A stretch of 64,000 bases of DNA from Heterocephalus glaber (taxonomy: Eukaryota > Chordata > Mammalia > Rodentia > Bathyergidae), in NCBI RefSeq assembly GCF_000247695.1, contig NW_004624778.1, positions 9,494,174-9,558,173 on the forward strand, read 5' to 3'. How positions within the stretch are numbered: position 1 is the stretch's first letter; each line of letters starts with the position of its first letter. Under the pieces are notes generated by a model. The model searched no databases and was not told the origin of the DNA. It saw nothing but the letters and a program-made list of their open reading frames with translations. A program made the translations under genes and the position numbers. Below are positions 11,301-24,600 of the stretch, in pieces.

Positions 11301-14300
11301 TGACACATAGCCCCTAGCTTTCTCTGCTGGGCAGTCAGCAGGTTCAAGACTATCCTCAGTAGCACTTATGGGGCTTCCAGTCCCAAAGAACATCCCCTGC
11401 CTTTTTAACCACCCTCTCAACTTACAAGATGTTTCTGGCCCTCAGTATGAATGGAAAGGCCTGCAGCCACTTTCAGGAGCTTCACAATCAATTCAGCAGC
11501 AGGTTCTTTTGCGAGGATGATGGATGGAGGGTAATGGCTGCTGAAATAACCTAATACACTCTGGTATGACACAATATCCACAAGGTGCCACGAAAGTGAG
11601 CTAGTTTGTCCAAGGAGACTAAGTAAAGGTGAATCCTAGAAATGAAACACAGACTGTTAGACCATTTTAGTTCCAGAGCCCCTACTTTCCCCAGAAATAT
11701 GTGTCTCTAGTCTGTGAAAGAACCACTAAGCTGGCCTATGATAAGGACAGAACAGTGATGATGTCAAGTAAGTTAACTTAACTTATTAGCATTAGGGGAA
11801 CCAATAACTAAAATCGAAGTAAAAACACATTAGTATTAAGATCTGAAAGCACATTCGGAACCCAATTTTCAAGGGAATTCTGCTCTGGTGGTATATTCAA
11901 CAATGACCTCAAGAACACAGTACATTAAAGTAGGAATTACTGAGATGTAAAATAAAGTTGATTAATATATTCTAACTCTGTGGGGTTCTCTTCACAAGTT
12001 AGACCCAGAAATGGGCTATCCAAGAGAAATCAGGGCCTAGCTAAAGGCACATCTCATGTTCCAAGCATCTATTCATACTGACAGAAGTGCTGGGGAAACA
12101 AATGAAAACCACAACCTAGGAGAAAGTGAGGAGCTAAGACGCCAAGTCTGAGAACAAGCTCCCAAACTTACTGTTTGGTCTACCAGCTGAACTTCCTTTG
12201 CCAGTAGAATCATCATGAACAGAAGGCAGACAATCATGCTCTGAGTTTCAGGCTGGGGACTGGGACTCCAGGCATCAGACAGCACACTAACCCAATTGAC
12301 TTCACAGAGTACAGACCCAAAAAACAAGAAACAGCTCTTGGGGCTTCCTCGTTCCACCTAAACGGAAATTTGTGGAAGTCAGTGTTTTGTTTTTTGCCGT
12401 TTAATAGATCTTGAAAATGTGTGTAAATCAATGTCTTATAAATTATATTTTATAAAAAAAATTTTCTCAGATTATAAATATCCTCATAATCCTTCCAGAG
12501 ATTTAAACATTTGTTGTAACTTTCCTTCCTTGCTCAGTGTATGTGTACATTTTTGAGCTAGCCCATTTGGATTTTGTTACCTGCTCCAATAATTCGAAAT
12601 AAGAGAGGAAAACCCTTCCCCAATCCCAACCCAGGTGGAGATTCCCTGCCACAGTGAATCACTGAGCTGCAGGAGTGCCAGAGTCCTAAGGTATGCTGGC
12701 AAAGGACAAAAGTGGAGCTTTATTTTGATGTCCATGAGACCTCACTTGGAGAACTGTACATTAGTATAATATTTAAACCACTTTTTTAATGTAATGTTAT
12801 AAAAATGTTTCCATGTCATTCTATTATTAATGACTGCATCAGTGCTTAAACTCTGTTAAGAGATTTTTGGGGGGGTGTATACTATAAAACATATAATCAA
12901 TCTTCAAGTTATATTTTATAAGCTTATTTCAGTATTTCTAATTTCTTTAAAATAAAACATGGCTAAGTCATAAATTTTTCCTTTAAAAATGGAGATTAAT
13001 GGACTGGGGATATAGCTCAGAGGGGCTGCGCCTGCCTGGCAAGCACAAGGTCCTGAGTTCGATCCCTGGTACCAAAAAAAAAAGATGAAAATTTTGTACT
13101 ATGCTTACAAAATTACAATGGAATTTGGTGACAATTCACGTCTTCCTCTTACTATATTATATTGCTACTAATTCTCTTCCCTCGTAGAAAATGATTTTTC
13201 ATCCTCCTTTAAAATCTGTTCTCTATTCTCACCCTCAGCTTTGTCAAAAAATTATATATACGTACATATATATGTACGTATGTATACGTATATACATACA
13301 TACATATATGTACGTATGTATACGTATATATACGTACATATATATACACACACCTTAGTTCATGAACTTAATTCTTTCCACAATTTTTTTTGAGAAAGGG
13401 TCTCGGTATGTAGTTCAGACTGGCCTTGAACTCATTGTGTAGCCCAGGCTGGTCTCAAACTTGTGGCAATCCTCCTGCTTCAGCCTCCCAACTGCTGGAA
13501 TTACAGGCATGTACCATGACGCCTGGCTCCACAATTCTTGTTGCAAACCAAATTGGATGAGAACCGAATCAAATTTCCCCATAAGGTCAACATTGAACTT
13601 GACCACTGAATTTGACTCAGTTCTCATCCAATCTGGATTGTGACCAGAATTGTGGAAAGAATAAAGTTCATGAACCAAAGTACCATTGTATGTATATTAT
13701 ACCAACAAGGCACAAAAAATTTAAAAGATTCCAAGCTTTGGGCAGGTCAGAGGCATCCATCATTAGTATAAAATCTGTAGAGACAGGGTCTATAGCATCA
13801 CTTGCCAGACCAATTCACTATTAATCAGTCTTAATCACTATTTAATCAGTCTTAGAGTGAAGGTCACCTTCTTACTTAGTAGAAACCCAAATCTTACAGC
13901 TCTTTAAGCCAGGTTTCATTTTTATAATGGTAATTAAATATCTACTTAGTGCCTGCCTCATCTAGTAAGCCAAGCTATAAAAACACTATGAAATTTTATA
14001 TTTCTCTAAAACAAGTGCTCTCAGCTTCCCTTGAGCTTGGCTACAGAGGAGTGGTTATAAGAGCAGCACTGGGTGAGGTTTCCCTAAAGCACTTAAAAAG
14101 TACGTTTTATTAATCATCATAAATAACTGTAGATCTGTATCAATTAAAACATTTAAGGTGTCTCAATAATAAATATGACATTAAGACTGAACACAAATCA
14201 ACTGATGACTAATCAACAAATGAAGTGAAACTATTGTACAACTCTAAGCAACAATTACTGAGAATTTTTAAAATAGAAACTAAGAACGACAAAACCAGCT

Positions 14301-15626
14301 CCAAATGCCTGACTGCAATGTCTTTTTTTGTAAGGATCGCTTCTACTGAAGACTCACACGTATACTTATTGGCACTTTTTTCAGATCATTTTAGTGCCTT
14401 CTATAATCACAATGCATTATTTGTTACAATGTATTTTATTGCCTATAATCTAATTTTTCACTCATATAACTGCTAAAAGAAACTAATGGCTTGGGTACCA
14501 ATTCACATTTTTGCTTTAGTAGAACATTTAACAAGTAGCTCAAATGACACTAGACTAAGTGAGACAATGTACTCACACAATGACCTATGTACCCACACAA
14601 CATTATTACTAAAGTCTAGGCAATGACTGACCTTTTAAAGACAAAATCTTAGACCATAATGCTAAGTGAAATAAATGAGACACAGAAGTTAAGAAGTGCA
14701 TAGTTTCTCTTATATGAGAAACCCAAAATATAAGTAATTTAAAGAGCAAAATAAAGGACAGATGATAGGAAACGGGAGGGGATTGGAAGGTGGGCAAGGG
14801 AAAGCCAAGTGAAAATGATTAAGATGTGATATGTATATGTAACAATTCCCCAAGATGAATGTAATTACTATGTATTACAAAGATATACTAATAAAAAAGA
14901 ACAAAAATATAAAGTAAAGACAAAATCTTTCTCTGGGTTTTGAAATTGGTAAGGTGTTTCCCAATCATCCATTAACAAACACAATGAAGTTATTTCCACG
15001 GCCTGCTGCAATCCCCAAGTACCACTGAGGTGGCATGGAATGTGCACACAGCCCAATTTGGCACAGGTTGTCCCCATGCAGAACAACCAGGGTGAACAGA
15101 CTGCTCCCTAGAAGCAGGTCTCTAGGCTGTGACAAGAGGGTGAAGGGCTCACTTTGAAGAAGGCCTCCATGAGCAGATGGTCAGGATGCAGATCTTTCCA
15201 CTGGAGCTTCCGGTAGGCACTATGAAAAGCATACAGAATGAACTCTGGCATTTTGGGTGCTGTACATGCCTCACAGTAATGCATCAGGTGCAGCCGAAGG
15301 GCTCCTTCATTGCCTGGCGACAGCAAGTCTGGAATTTTAAAAGAAAATGAGTATGTATATGAAAGCCATTGGTTTGTATATTTGTTATGGATGGATGGAT
15401 AGATTTTTTTCGAGACAGGGTCTCATTATGTTCCCCAGGCTGGCCCTGAATGTGTAGTGATTCTCCTGCCTCAGCCTCTTGAGTGCTGGGATAACAGGTG
15501 TGTGCCACCACACCCAGAAAGATTTGTTTTTTTAAAATGAAGCTATTGGGCCAGGGATTAGCTCAGTGGTTCTGCCACCTGCCTCACAAGCGCAAGGTCC
15601 TGAGTTCGATGAAAGAAAGAAAGGAT

Positions 15627-15661
<35 letters not shown>

Positions 15662-18600
15662 GAGAAATTTGAACTAAAAGTTTAAAATCTAAAGTTCTCA
15701 ACATTTACTCAATTTCCAGGATTTTCATGTGCAGGGAAGGGGGAACAGTGGCAGATTGATAAAGTTAAATACTTTACTTGGGCAACTTTGATGAGCAGAA
15801 GGTACGGAACAGTTGATAAGTAGCAGTAATCAGCTTTCCTTAAAAACTTCTAAATATATGGCTTTTTAACTCAAATACATTTCTGTACACCACTGCCTGA
15901 AGCATGTACTGTCTCATGCATTTAGCGCTTCATTCATTTAGCACCTTGGAGCAACCCAGTATTCCTCAAGAGTAAATGATCTAGACATTTCTCTCTTTTT
16001 TTTGGTTCTGGGGATCGAACTCAGATCCTTGTGCTTATGGGGCAGGCAGCAGCACCACTGAGCTAAATCCCCGGCCCTAGACATTTCTCAAAAAATGACA
16101 AGGCAAAAAAACTACAGGCATGGTGGTACATGCCTATAATCCTGGCTATTCAGGAAAATGAGGCAGGAAGATTAAAAGCTCGAGGCCAGCCTGGGAAACT
16201 TGGTGAAACCCTAACTTAAAGTAAAACGCAAAAAGGGCTGGCAATGGAGCTCAGTGGCAGAGTGTCTCTGAGTTCTATCCCCAGTACCCAAGAGGAAAAA
16301 ATATAAATATATATACACAAGTGGTCAGTAAGTACTTCAAAGAGTACTCAGCATCACTGATCATTACACAAGATAAGTGCTGGAGAGGATTCAGAGAAAA
16401 GGGAACTCTTACACATTGTTGGTGACAATATAAATTGGGACAGCCACTATAAAAAGCAACAGGGAAGTTCCTCAGAAAATTAGGGGTGGGCAATATCTGA
16501 AGAGCGAAGAGGTATAATTCTTCCATACCTGATAAATGTAGAGTAACTTCACAAAAAAGATAAGAGGTTACAAACTCAGTGAATAATTGTATTAGCAACC
16601 TTTCTTCAATCACAGGTAACTGTCTACCAACTAAAATAAAATTAAATAAAATAGGAAAACAAAGATACACTCATGACTGAAAGATTTAAGAAAAAAATGA
16701 ATATTAACCAGAGTCATAACTGCATTTCTCTACCTTTAAAATTCTCGTGCAGTGAGTTGACACAGTCGGTGAACAACTGCACAATGCTGGAGGCCACCAC
16801 AGCATCACTCTCCAGCCAGGGGTAATGCCACTGCTGACTGCTTTAAAGAAAAAAACATGCTTAGAAATTGAAGTTCCCATGATTAACTCACTTTAGTTAC
16901 CAGAGTCTAGGGCAGGCCTAGGTTCCAGAAAGCACTGTATTATGTAGCCCTAATACATATTTAGACCACTTCAAAGGCTTTAAATTCCTGGAGGCAAACT
17001 GTATCATGTAACATCAAGCATATAATTTTATTTCCTCTCTTTCCTACCCTTTGTTCCAGTGCAATTAAGTTTCAAAGACTACTACTTAAATAACCTGAAA
17101 TTAACATCTTTGTACATCCAGTTTATACCCTTGAACACCTTGGTTACATTTCAAATGACTTACAAAAACACCTTACAGTATCTTCAACAATTTTCTCTAC
17201 CCAAAGCCCAAAATAAATAAATAATTAAATAAATCCTATGTAACAAGATGGGAAAAAACTTAACAGACAAGAAATGATCAAAGAAATTCTTTACATGAAA
17301 ATTTAATTTTTGAATCTGGTCTACTAAATCCAATATCAAAATAAGTTCCATTAATTTTCCTTGTAAATAAATAAGCACCCTGTGCTGTGATCAATCTGCA
17401 GTCACTACAAAATGCTGAAATTTGTACCTTGTTCAAGGAAAGCCCTCTACTAAATGCAAAGATCCAGAACCTTTCATATTTTCCCTAACATGCTCTTGAA
17501 GCAGCATGGGTTTACGCAAAGTCTTGAAAGAGGAGTCAAAGACCTAAGCTTTGGTCTCAGCTTTGGCACTGAACAATCCGCTGAGAGACGAGTAACATAT
17601 TCACGTTCTTTGAGCCTTAAAATTACTATTTCTGGAAACACCTTATAAAATCTGATTTCTACCACTCTTGTAATTTTTATAAAATTCTTGATAGGTTCAC
17701 CAGTTTTTCTTTGTATAATTTCAGAGAAAAAACACTCATTAGGCAACTCAGTGTATTTAGACAGCTCTATAGCCCTAAGTATTTTAAGTACTCATGAAAT
17801 AATGTTTTCATTTAATTACACAGTTTCATGTTTAAAAGGTTATTTTCCACCCAACAATTTGATAGTTACTTAGTTCCTCAAAATAATTGAGCTAGAGGGG
17901 AAAATTAAGTGAGACTCCTAATTTGTAGTGTTACATTATCAAAACCTCACAAAGACCTCAGGAGAACAGCACCTGTTTTTCTGAAATCAAGTAACAAAAG
18001 CATTCAACTTCTTTATTATGGAAAACTGGAAATGAATGTTCCATTTTGTTCTAAAATTAATATCAAGATACCACTATGCACCCAGCTTAATAATTTCATA
18101 AATAGAAAATGTCTTCAGTTTTGTAAACAAGCACTTTCTAAATGTAGATATGACCTGTCACCAAAAATTGTATCTGTGAACTCACTACCTTTACCAAAAA
18201 TCATTAGAACTTTAAGTAAATCAATGTCAAAGAAATTCAAATATCTGAAAAACAATTACCTTTCATTGTCCTCTAAAACCAGGATCCACGGCTTAAAGAG
18301 CTGGATGATTACCGAATGTAAGGATCTCAGCACTGAAACAGCAAAATTTTTAGAGACAAGAAACAAGTTCATCTTTTGTCAGTACCATTGATAATATAAA
18401 AAATCTACTTCTTATATACTCATAAACCTATGTTAATAAACAAACAACATACCTATGATAAGTATGTTTGTATTTTCATTTGCTGTAATAAATCTGAGTT
18501 AAAGTATTTTTATTTATCACTACACAATGTCATAGGTAATTTTATAACATTATTTCTAAGATAAATGCTTAATATTCAGAACCTTTTACTTAGCTAGGTA

Positions 18601-21600
18601 AATAAAAGTAGGAAGATTCTTTGAACCACACCGTACAAAGGAAGGGCAGAGATGAGCTGTAGCAAGCATCCTGTATTCACTAAGTAATGAATAAAGCCAC
18701 AACACATATGTGAACTTGCATCCGTACTATATATTTTCTATTTCCTTTCCTTGACACTTGATATAAATCTTGTCATATGTCTATTCAAATCTCTCCTAAT
18801 GGGAAAGCAAAACACCCTGTTCCATGTTACAACAGAAATGTGCTACCTGCTTTGTGACTGGCAGATGGGTCTTGGGCCAAGGAGGCCATTTCTGAGTCAA
18901 TCAGCCTCTTGACAAGGTAGCCCAAGAGTGTCTTCACATGAGCCATGTAAGGATTCCATTTTGAAAATAAACCAAAGCTTTTAAAGTCCAACTTGGATAA
19001 CCGAAGCTTATAGAAAAAGTCTGAAAGCCACTGTATGGTCTCCATTACCTGGAAGAGATAACCAATCCAAAAATGCTTACTGGCTCTCTACTTTTAGCAC
19101 AGTATGAAAGACTGTGATAAGAATATGGCAGGCCTTTGACTTTTTTAAATTAATAAATATTAATTGTCAAAATTAATAAGTTTCATGTGACATTCCCATA
19201 TATGTATACACTGTGCCTTAATCATGCACCCTCCCCTCTACACTCTTTCTCCCCTTCTCCTTTAAGAGCTATAAAGACAAAAAACATGAAAAATAAATCA
19301 GCAGGTTTAAAACTCCTTTTCTAGAGCCGTAGAACCTTCAAATAAATCCTCATATGAACCCATAGGAGGTAAAACTGGTAAACTCGGGGTTCTGAGAGAC
19401 ACAGCAGTGGTCTTAGGTAAGTTGGATGGGCTGAAGTGGGCATGGAAGATTTACTCAGGTGGATCCCCAGGCCTTATTTTGGACATTCAGGCAAGAAATA
19501 GACTCAGGATTATTAAAAAAAAAAAGCAATCCAGACAAAGGGGATATGAGGGTAGCAAAAGACTGACAAAGAAAATTACAGGGCTCTTAAAGATAATGCA
19601 CAAAAAGTAGCTTTGTGAATAGAGTATTATCCAAAAGTAGCTTTTAAAAATACTTTTAAATGTGTTCTGTTTAAACACAAACAGAAAGGGAAATGGAAAC
19701 ATACAAATACATTAGAACCCAAAAGTTATGCACCTGTTTGTCTGACAAGAGAGCATCTGAAGTGCCCTGAAGCATGACCCTCTTGGCAGAAGCTGCCTCC
19801 TTCTGGAAGCTCGGGGTGCAGCAGCCCAGGGCTCTTAGAGTTGCTTTCCAACACTCAGGGCTCAGCAGCTGCTCTGCAGAGCCTAGGGACCAAGGACAGA
19901 GAGAGCAAGTCAGTAATCTTTCCCAAACTAAATTTTTCTACTTGAATCAAAGAACACGATTCAACACGTAATAATTACACACAAATCCAAACCAAACTCA
20001 TGGGAGTACCTTGGGTAAGAAGACCAAAGTAAAGAGAACCCATAAAAGAACTGACCAGGTAAATATTTCACTTTCCTTGTTTCTGGTAAACTGGGTTGAA
20101 AGTGAGCTCTGCCAAAGCCACTAGAGCTAGTCAGGTGGGAAGGCTAACCTCCAATGCTGCCTGAAGAATGAGAAAGGTATCACTTTTCTAGCTGGAAGGT
20201 AACGGATTACCTATGAGTATAAGAGAAATAACAGTAAAAGGACAAGGGATATAGGTACAGAATACAACTCCAGAATCCAGCCTCTTGGGAAGAAGTATCC
20301 TATTAGTTCAAAAATTCTACTCTTACCAAAGGCAAAACCTAAACCAAGACCCAGAGGTAGCATGTGGAGATCATCAGCTGGCAATCCCAAGTAGACCCAA
20401 CTCCACTACTTATAAACCTCACATGCCACAGGATAGAACAATACCTCCCCTAAAGTGCTTTCCAACCAGACAGGGCATATGAGTCAAACAGCATAATATA
20501 GGTCCACAGGAACAGGTCTGAGAGGAAGATTATGAGGCCAACTGCAATATGTGAGGTGGGAGGCATCTAGGGGACAGTGAAATGTCCAATGATTACTATG
20601 GTCTAGATCACAAGGCAGAGGACTGGAATCAAGCTACTGGTGTGGGAGTCATGTAGTCCTACAAGATAGCAGAGATGTCAGGGAAAACAGGTTCATTCAC
20701 AGAGAATGACTAGGTGGAAAGACTAAGGATAGAATCCTGGGAATACCAACATGGCAGTAGGGTAGGGAAGAGAAGCCAGGAGGGTATAAGTCACAGAATC
20801 TAAGAGGTACAATATTGTTTCTCTTTTTTTTTTTTTTGGTACAGGGAATAAACTTGGGTCCTTGTGCTTGCACACCAGGGAGCGAAACCACTAAGCTAAA
20901 TCCCCGGCCTGAGGTACAATATTGTTATTCTTCAGCCTTTAACTGAATTTCTTTTCCAGGTAAGTTAACATTTTCTGCTAAATACAAGTCAATGGTAGCC
21001 TACAAAGGTAGCTTACAATCTCTTCAAATAGCTTCAGGGAAGAATCCACAATACACATTTGATCAAATTTTGAAATTGTAGAATATTAGCTACATACATG
21101 TTCATTAAAATTTGTACAAAAGAAAAACTTGTACAAATGTATTTCCCTACCACCATCCTCTACCTACTCTACAACTTGTCTTTGTAGGAAATAATTAAAG
21201 CTTGAAGTGCTTTGAAAATGAGAGACTATACATTTCAGGATCCTTCGGCTGACCTAACACAATGGATCATTAACTTAGCCATTAAATAATTTCTATTAAG
21301 TAATAAGAGACTTGGTATAAAGCAAAACTAAGTTTTCCATTACATCTATAAACAGTAGGAAGTTGGCATGGAAAATAGTAAATACTATCTCACTGTCCAA
21401 AGTTCAATAAAATTATAGCCTAATGAAATTCCAAAAATAAAAAAAGCCCTGGACACTTTATTCTTCCTCTAATCTTCCAACACTCCTATGGAAAATTGCA
21501 GAAAGCTGAGGACAGAAATAGTGGGAATGTGGAAAATTTAATGTTGTAAATTAGTCCATTATACCAGACAAAATACATATGCAAAAAACAAGCAAAAAAA

Positions 21601-24600
21601 ATTACGTGTGTGGGAGGGGCATGATACAAAGTTTATCCACCATTTGGAACTACAGATAAACCTACTGGCACAGTAAAGATATCTTCTCTCTCCTTGCCAA
21701 ATCTGTTGTCTGTACAGAAAGCAGGCCCTTACTCCACTTCAAGACAGCTGCAAAGTTAAGGTTAAAAAGGTGACGGCAGGATGTGGACAGCAGGATAAGT
21801 GCTGTCTTGCCCAATCAGGGCCCATTCTAGCATTCAGGACCATTACTGACCATTCTTACAAATGTCAACATTGGGGCATTGTTCATCAAGTTCTTTAGGT
21901 GAGGATTAGTGATTTCTAACTCTTGTATTATTGTATATAATTCTGGACGATAGCTTTAGAGTGGTAAATATGACATTAAATATTCCCTGTAATTACTTAG
22001 CCAAAATTAAATGAAGACACTTACTTTGCATCAGCAGCCTGAGAATGTCACTATACTGGTCAGGGAATTGGTAGAGAAGAAGGTAAGTCCAGTGCTTACA
22101 GAAAAGATTAAATGGCATCAAAATATCTTCATCTGGTTCCAGGCCCCAGGCAGTAAGTGCCAAATGAATGGACTCCAAAAGCCTGGTACGATCAGACAGA
22201 GGAGGTTTAGTGGTGTTTAACCATTGCTTAAGATCGAACTAAAAAGAAAAAGAAACAAGAAGCAGTTTTATTTACACTAGAAAATTAAGTGAAGTAGAGA
22301 GGTCTGTGCAAATTTAGTTCAAAAGTCAAAGATTACTTCACATTTAACAATCTATAAAAACGGAAACTAAAACGCATGCACCAGCACAGGGAAGAATATA
22401 AGAAGTTCACTAATTGGCACCATTATGCAACCATCTCTAATTGACTGTCTGGGGTTCCAGAGGCTTGTTTTTGTAATATAAAAATCTTACTAATCATTCT
22501 TTTTTTTTTTGGTACCAGGGATCAAACTTAGGACCTTGCCTTGCTTCCAAGGCAGGTGTAGCGTCATTGAGCTAAATCCCTGACCCACTGACCATTCTTT
22601 ATTGTTTCATAATTTTATTCTGTTACTGAAAGATATACATATTTCTACCTAATAAGGTTCCTCTCCAAGCCCCAGATCAGAACTTACAGTTCGCCCTCAC
22701 TGGTCACAGCACCAAAACCAAGCAGCCATGTTTTTGAGCTGCATCATTTTCCTGCCTCAGTTAATAAAAATTCAGACTGTTGTATTACACTCCAGAATTC
22801 CAAAGTATAAAACATGTTCTCCTCTATTATAGACTGAGATCAATTTCTAGGCTCTAAAAAATGCCAAGATCTTATTGCTTCTTAAGTATCAGATAAATAT
22901 AACGGAAGGTAAAATAGTAAGGCTCTGAAATTTTCAATTGGTTAAATAAATCCACTGGCTACTCTCACAGAGTATTCTACTTAAAATTAGGATAATCTGT
23001 TTATATCTGGCTTATTCTAAATGTAAGAGACCTGACATTACAATTCATTTATCAAACATAATTTAGGTACAAATTCAGATAAAATTAAAAGAAGGATGGA
23101 TTAAACTACTATTATGAATATTTTCAAATCTGTACTAAGTTTTAAAAGAGGGCTTGGGAAGGAGGTCCTCTTTATACTATGTGGATTATGGTCATACAAT
23201 ACAACCAGAGTTCTATGCCCAAAAAAGGAACCCTGTGGGGTGAGTCAGGCTGCCTGAAGATTATGCAAAAATAAAAAAGGCCTTTTAGCCTATGGTCATC
23301 TGGAACCAAACCTCAGGGGTCCTTCCATTTTTATGGTGTGGGAAGCAACAATCACTTTTGTGTTCTCTGTTTCACAGCATCAGGATTGAATCACCTCTTA
23401 CCTTGGTTAGCAGCATAAAAATCATGTCACTATTGTCCTCACTTAGGAACTTCACCACTTTCTCATACAGCTGTATGAACTCCGCAGGTGCAGCATTGGG
23501 AGTGAAGAAAGGAGACAAAAGAGAGCAGAGCCTTCTATTCTTCAGAATGGTCTGAAGTAACTTTCTACATTCTGATTTGGTGCCACTGATAAACACCTTG
23601 AAAAAATGAGGGAAAATGTCACCAAATTCTTCCCCTCCACAACCTTTACATAAGCAAACAAGTTTTAAGGGGTACTAAGAAAGGTGAGATTTTTCTAAAT
23701 GAAAATATGAAACAATCAAGAAACATACAAAATTAACATAGATAAGCCTATCACTTTCAATGTAAATAACATAAAAAACTCTGTATAATCTATTTGGACA
23801 AGCCATATATAGATAATTATGAGTTAACTGTACTACACAATTTTTAAGAGATTAAAATGTTGGACTAATTTCTATCACTCCATCTTCTAGAGACCAGTTT
23901 TCTCATCTTTAAGATGGAAATGGTAACTTGGAAACAGCCCACATGCCCATCAACTGGAGACTGGATAAAGAAAATGTGTTTTTTTTTTATAAAATGGAGT
24001 ACTACTCAGCCATAAAAAATGAGAAATTAGAGACATTTATACCTAAATGTATGGACACTGAGGTGATACTCTTAAGTGAAATAAATAGGACATACATGTA
24101 TAAATACTGAATAGTCTCTCTAGTGTGAGAAACTGAAAGTGTAAATAAAGACTAACAAGTAGAAAAAAAAGATGGAAATGGTATAAACTAGTCATTATGA
24201 GGATGAATTATAATGCACTAGAAGTATTTAAAAACAATAAAGTGCTTTGGTAATATTATTAATGCCAAGAATATATGACAGAATCTTGATGTCTCTCCAG
24301 ACTTCTAAATACAGATAATTTAGTGTCTCTTGAAAGAAAAGCAGCATTCTATACTAAAAATTCTAATTATATGTTAAGAAGCCAACAATTCCAAGAGGCT
24401 CTGACTTAGACAAGACCTTAACCTACAATAGAATTCTGAAGTCAATAAAGACACTGCAGAAACTAATTGTATTTGAACAAGACTAACAACACAGAATAAC
24501 CTTACCTGTCCCAAGATCTCAATGCATGAAGTAAAGAACTGTCTTGTGGGAGGGTAGCGCTGCGTTTCATCACTGACATATTCTACAACAGTAAAGAAAA

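Noticed and set aside
16275..16670. 131-codon minus-strand open frame
   Set aside because: It is antisense to a broken L1 ORF2 fragment and includes SINE-tail sequence.
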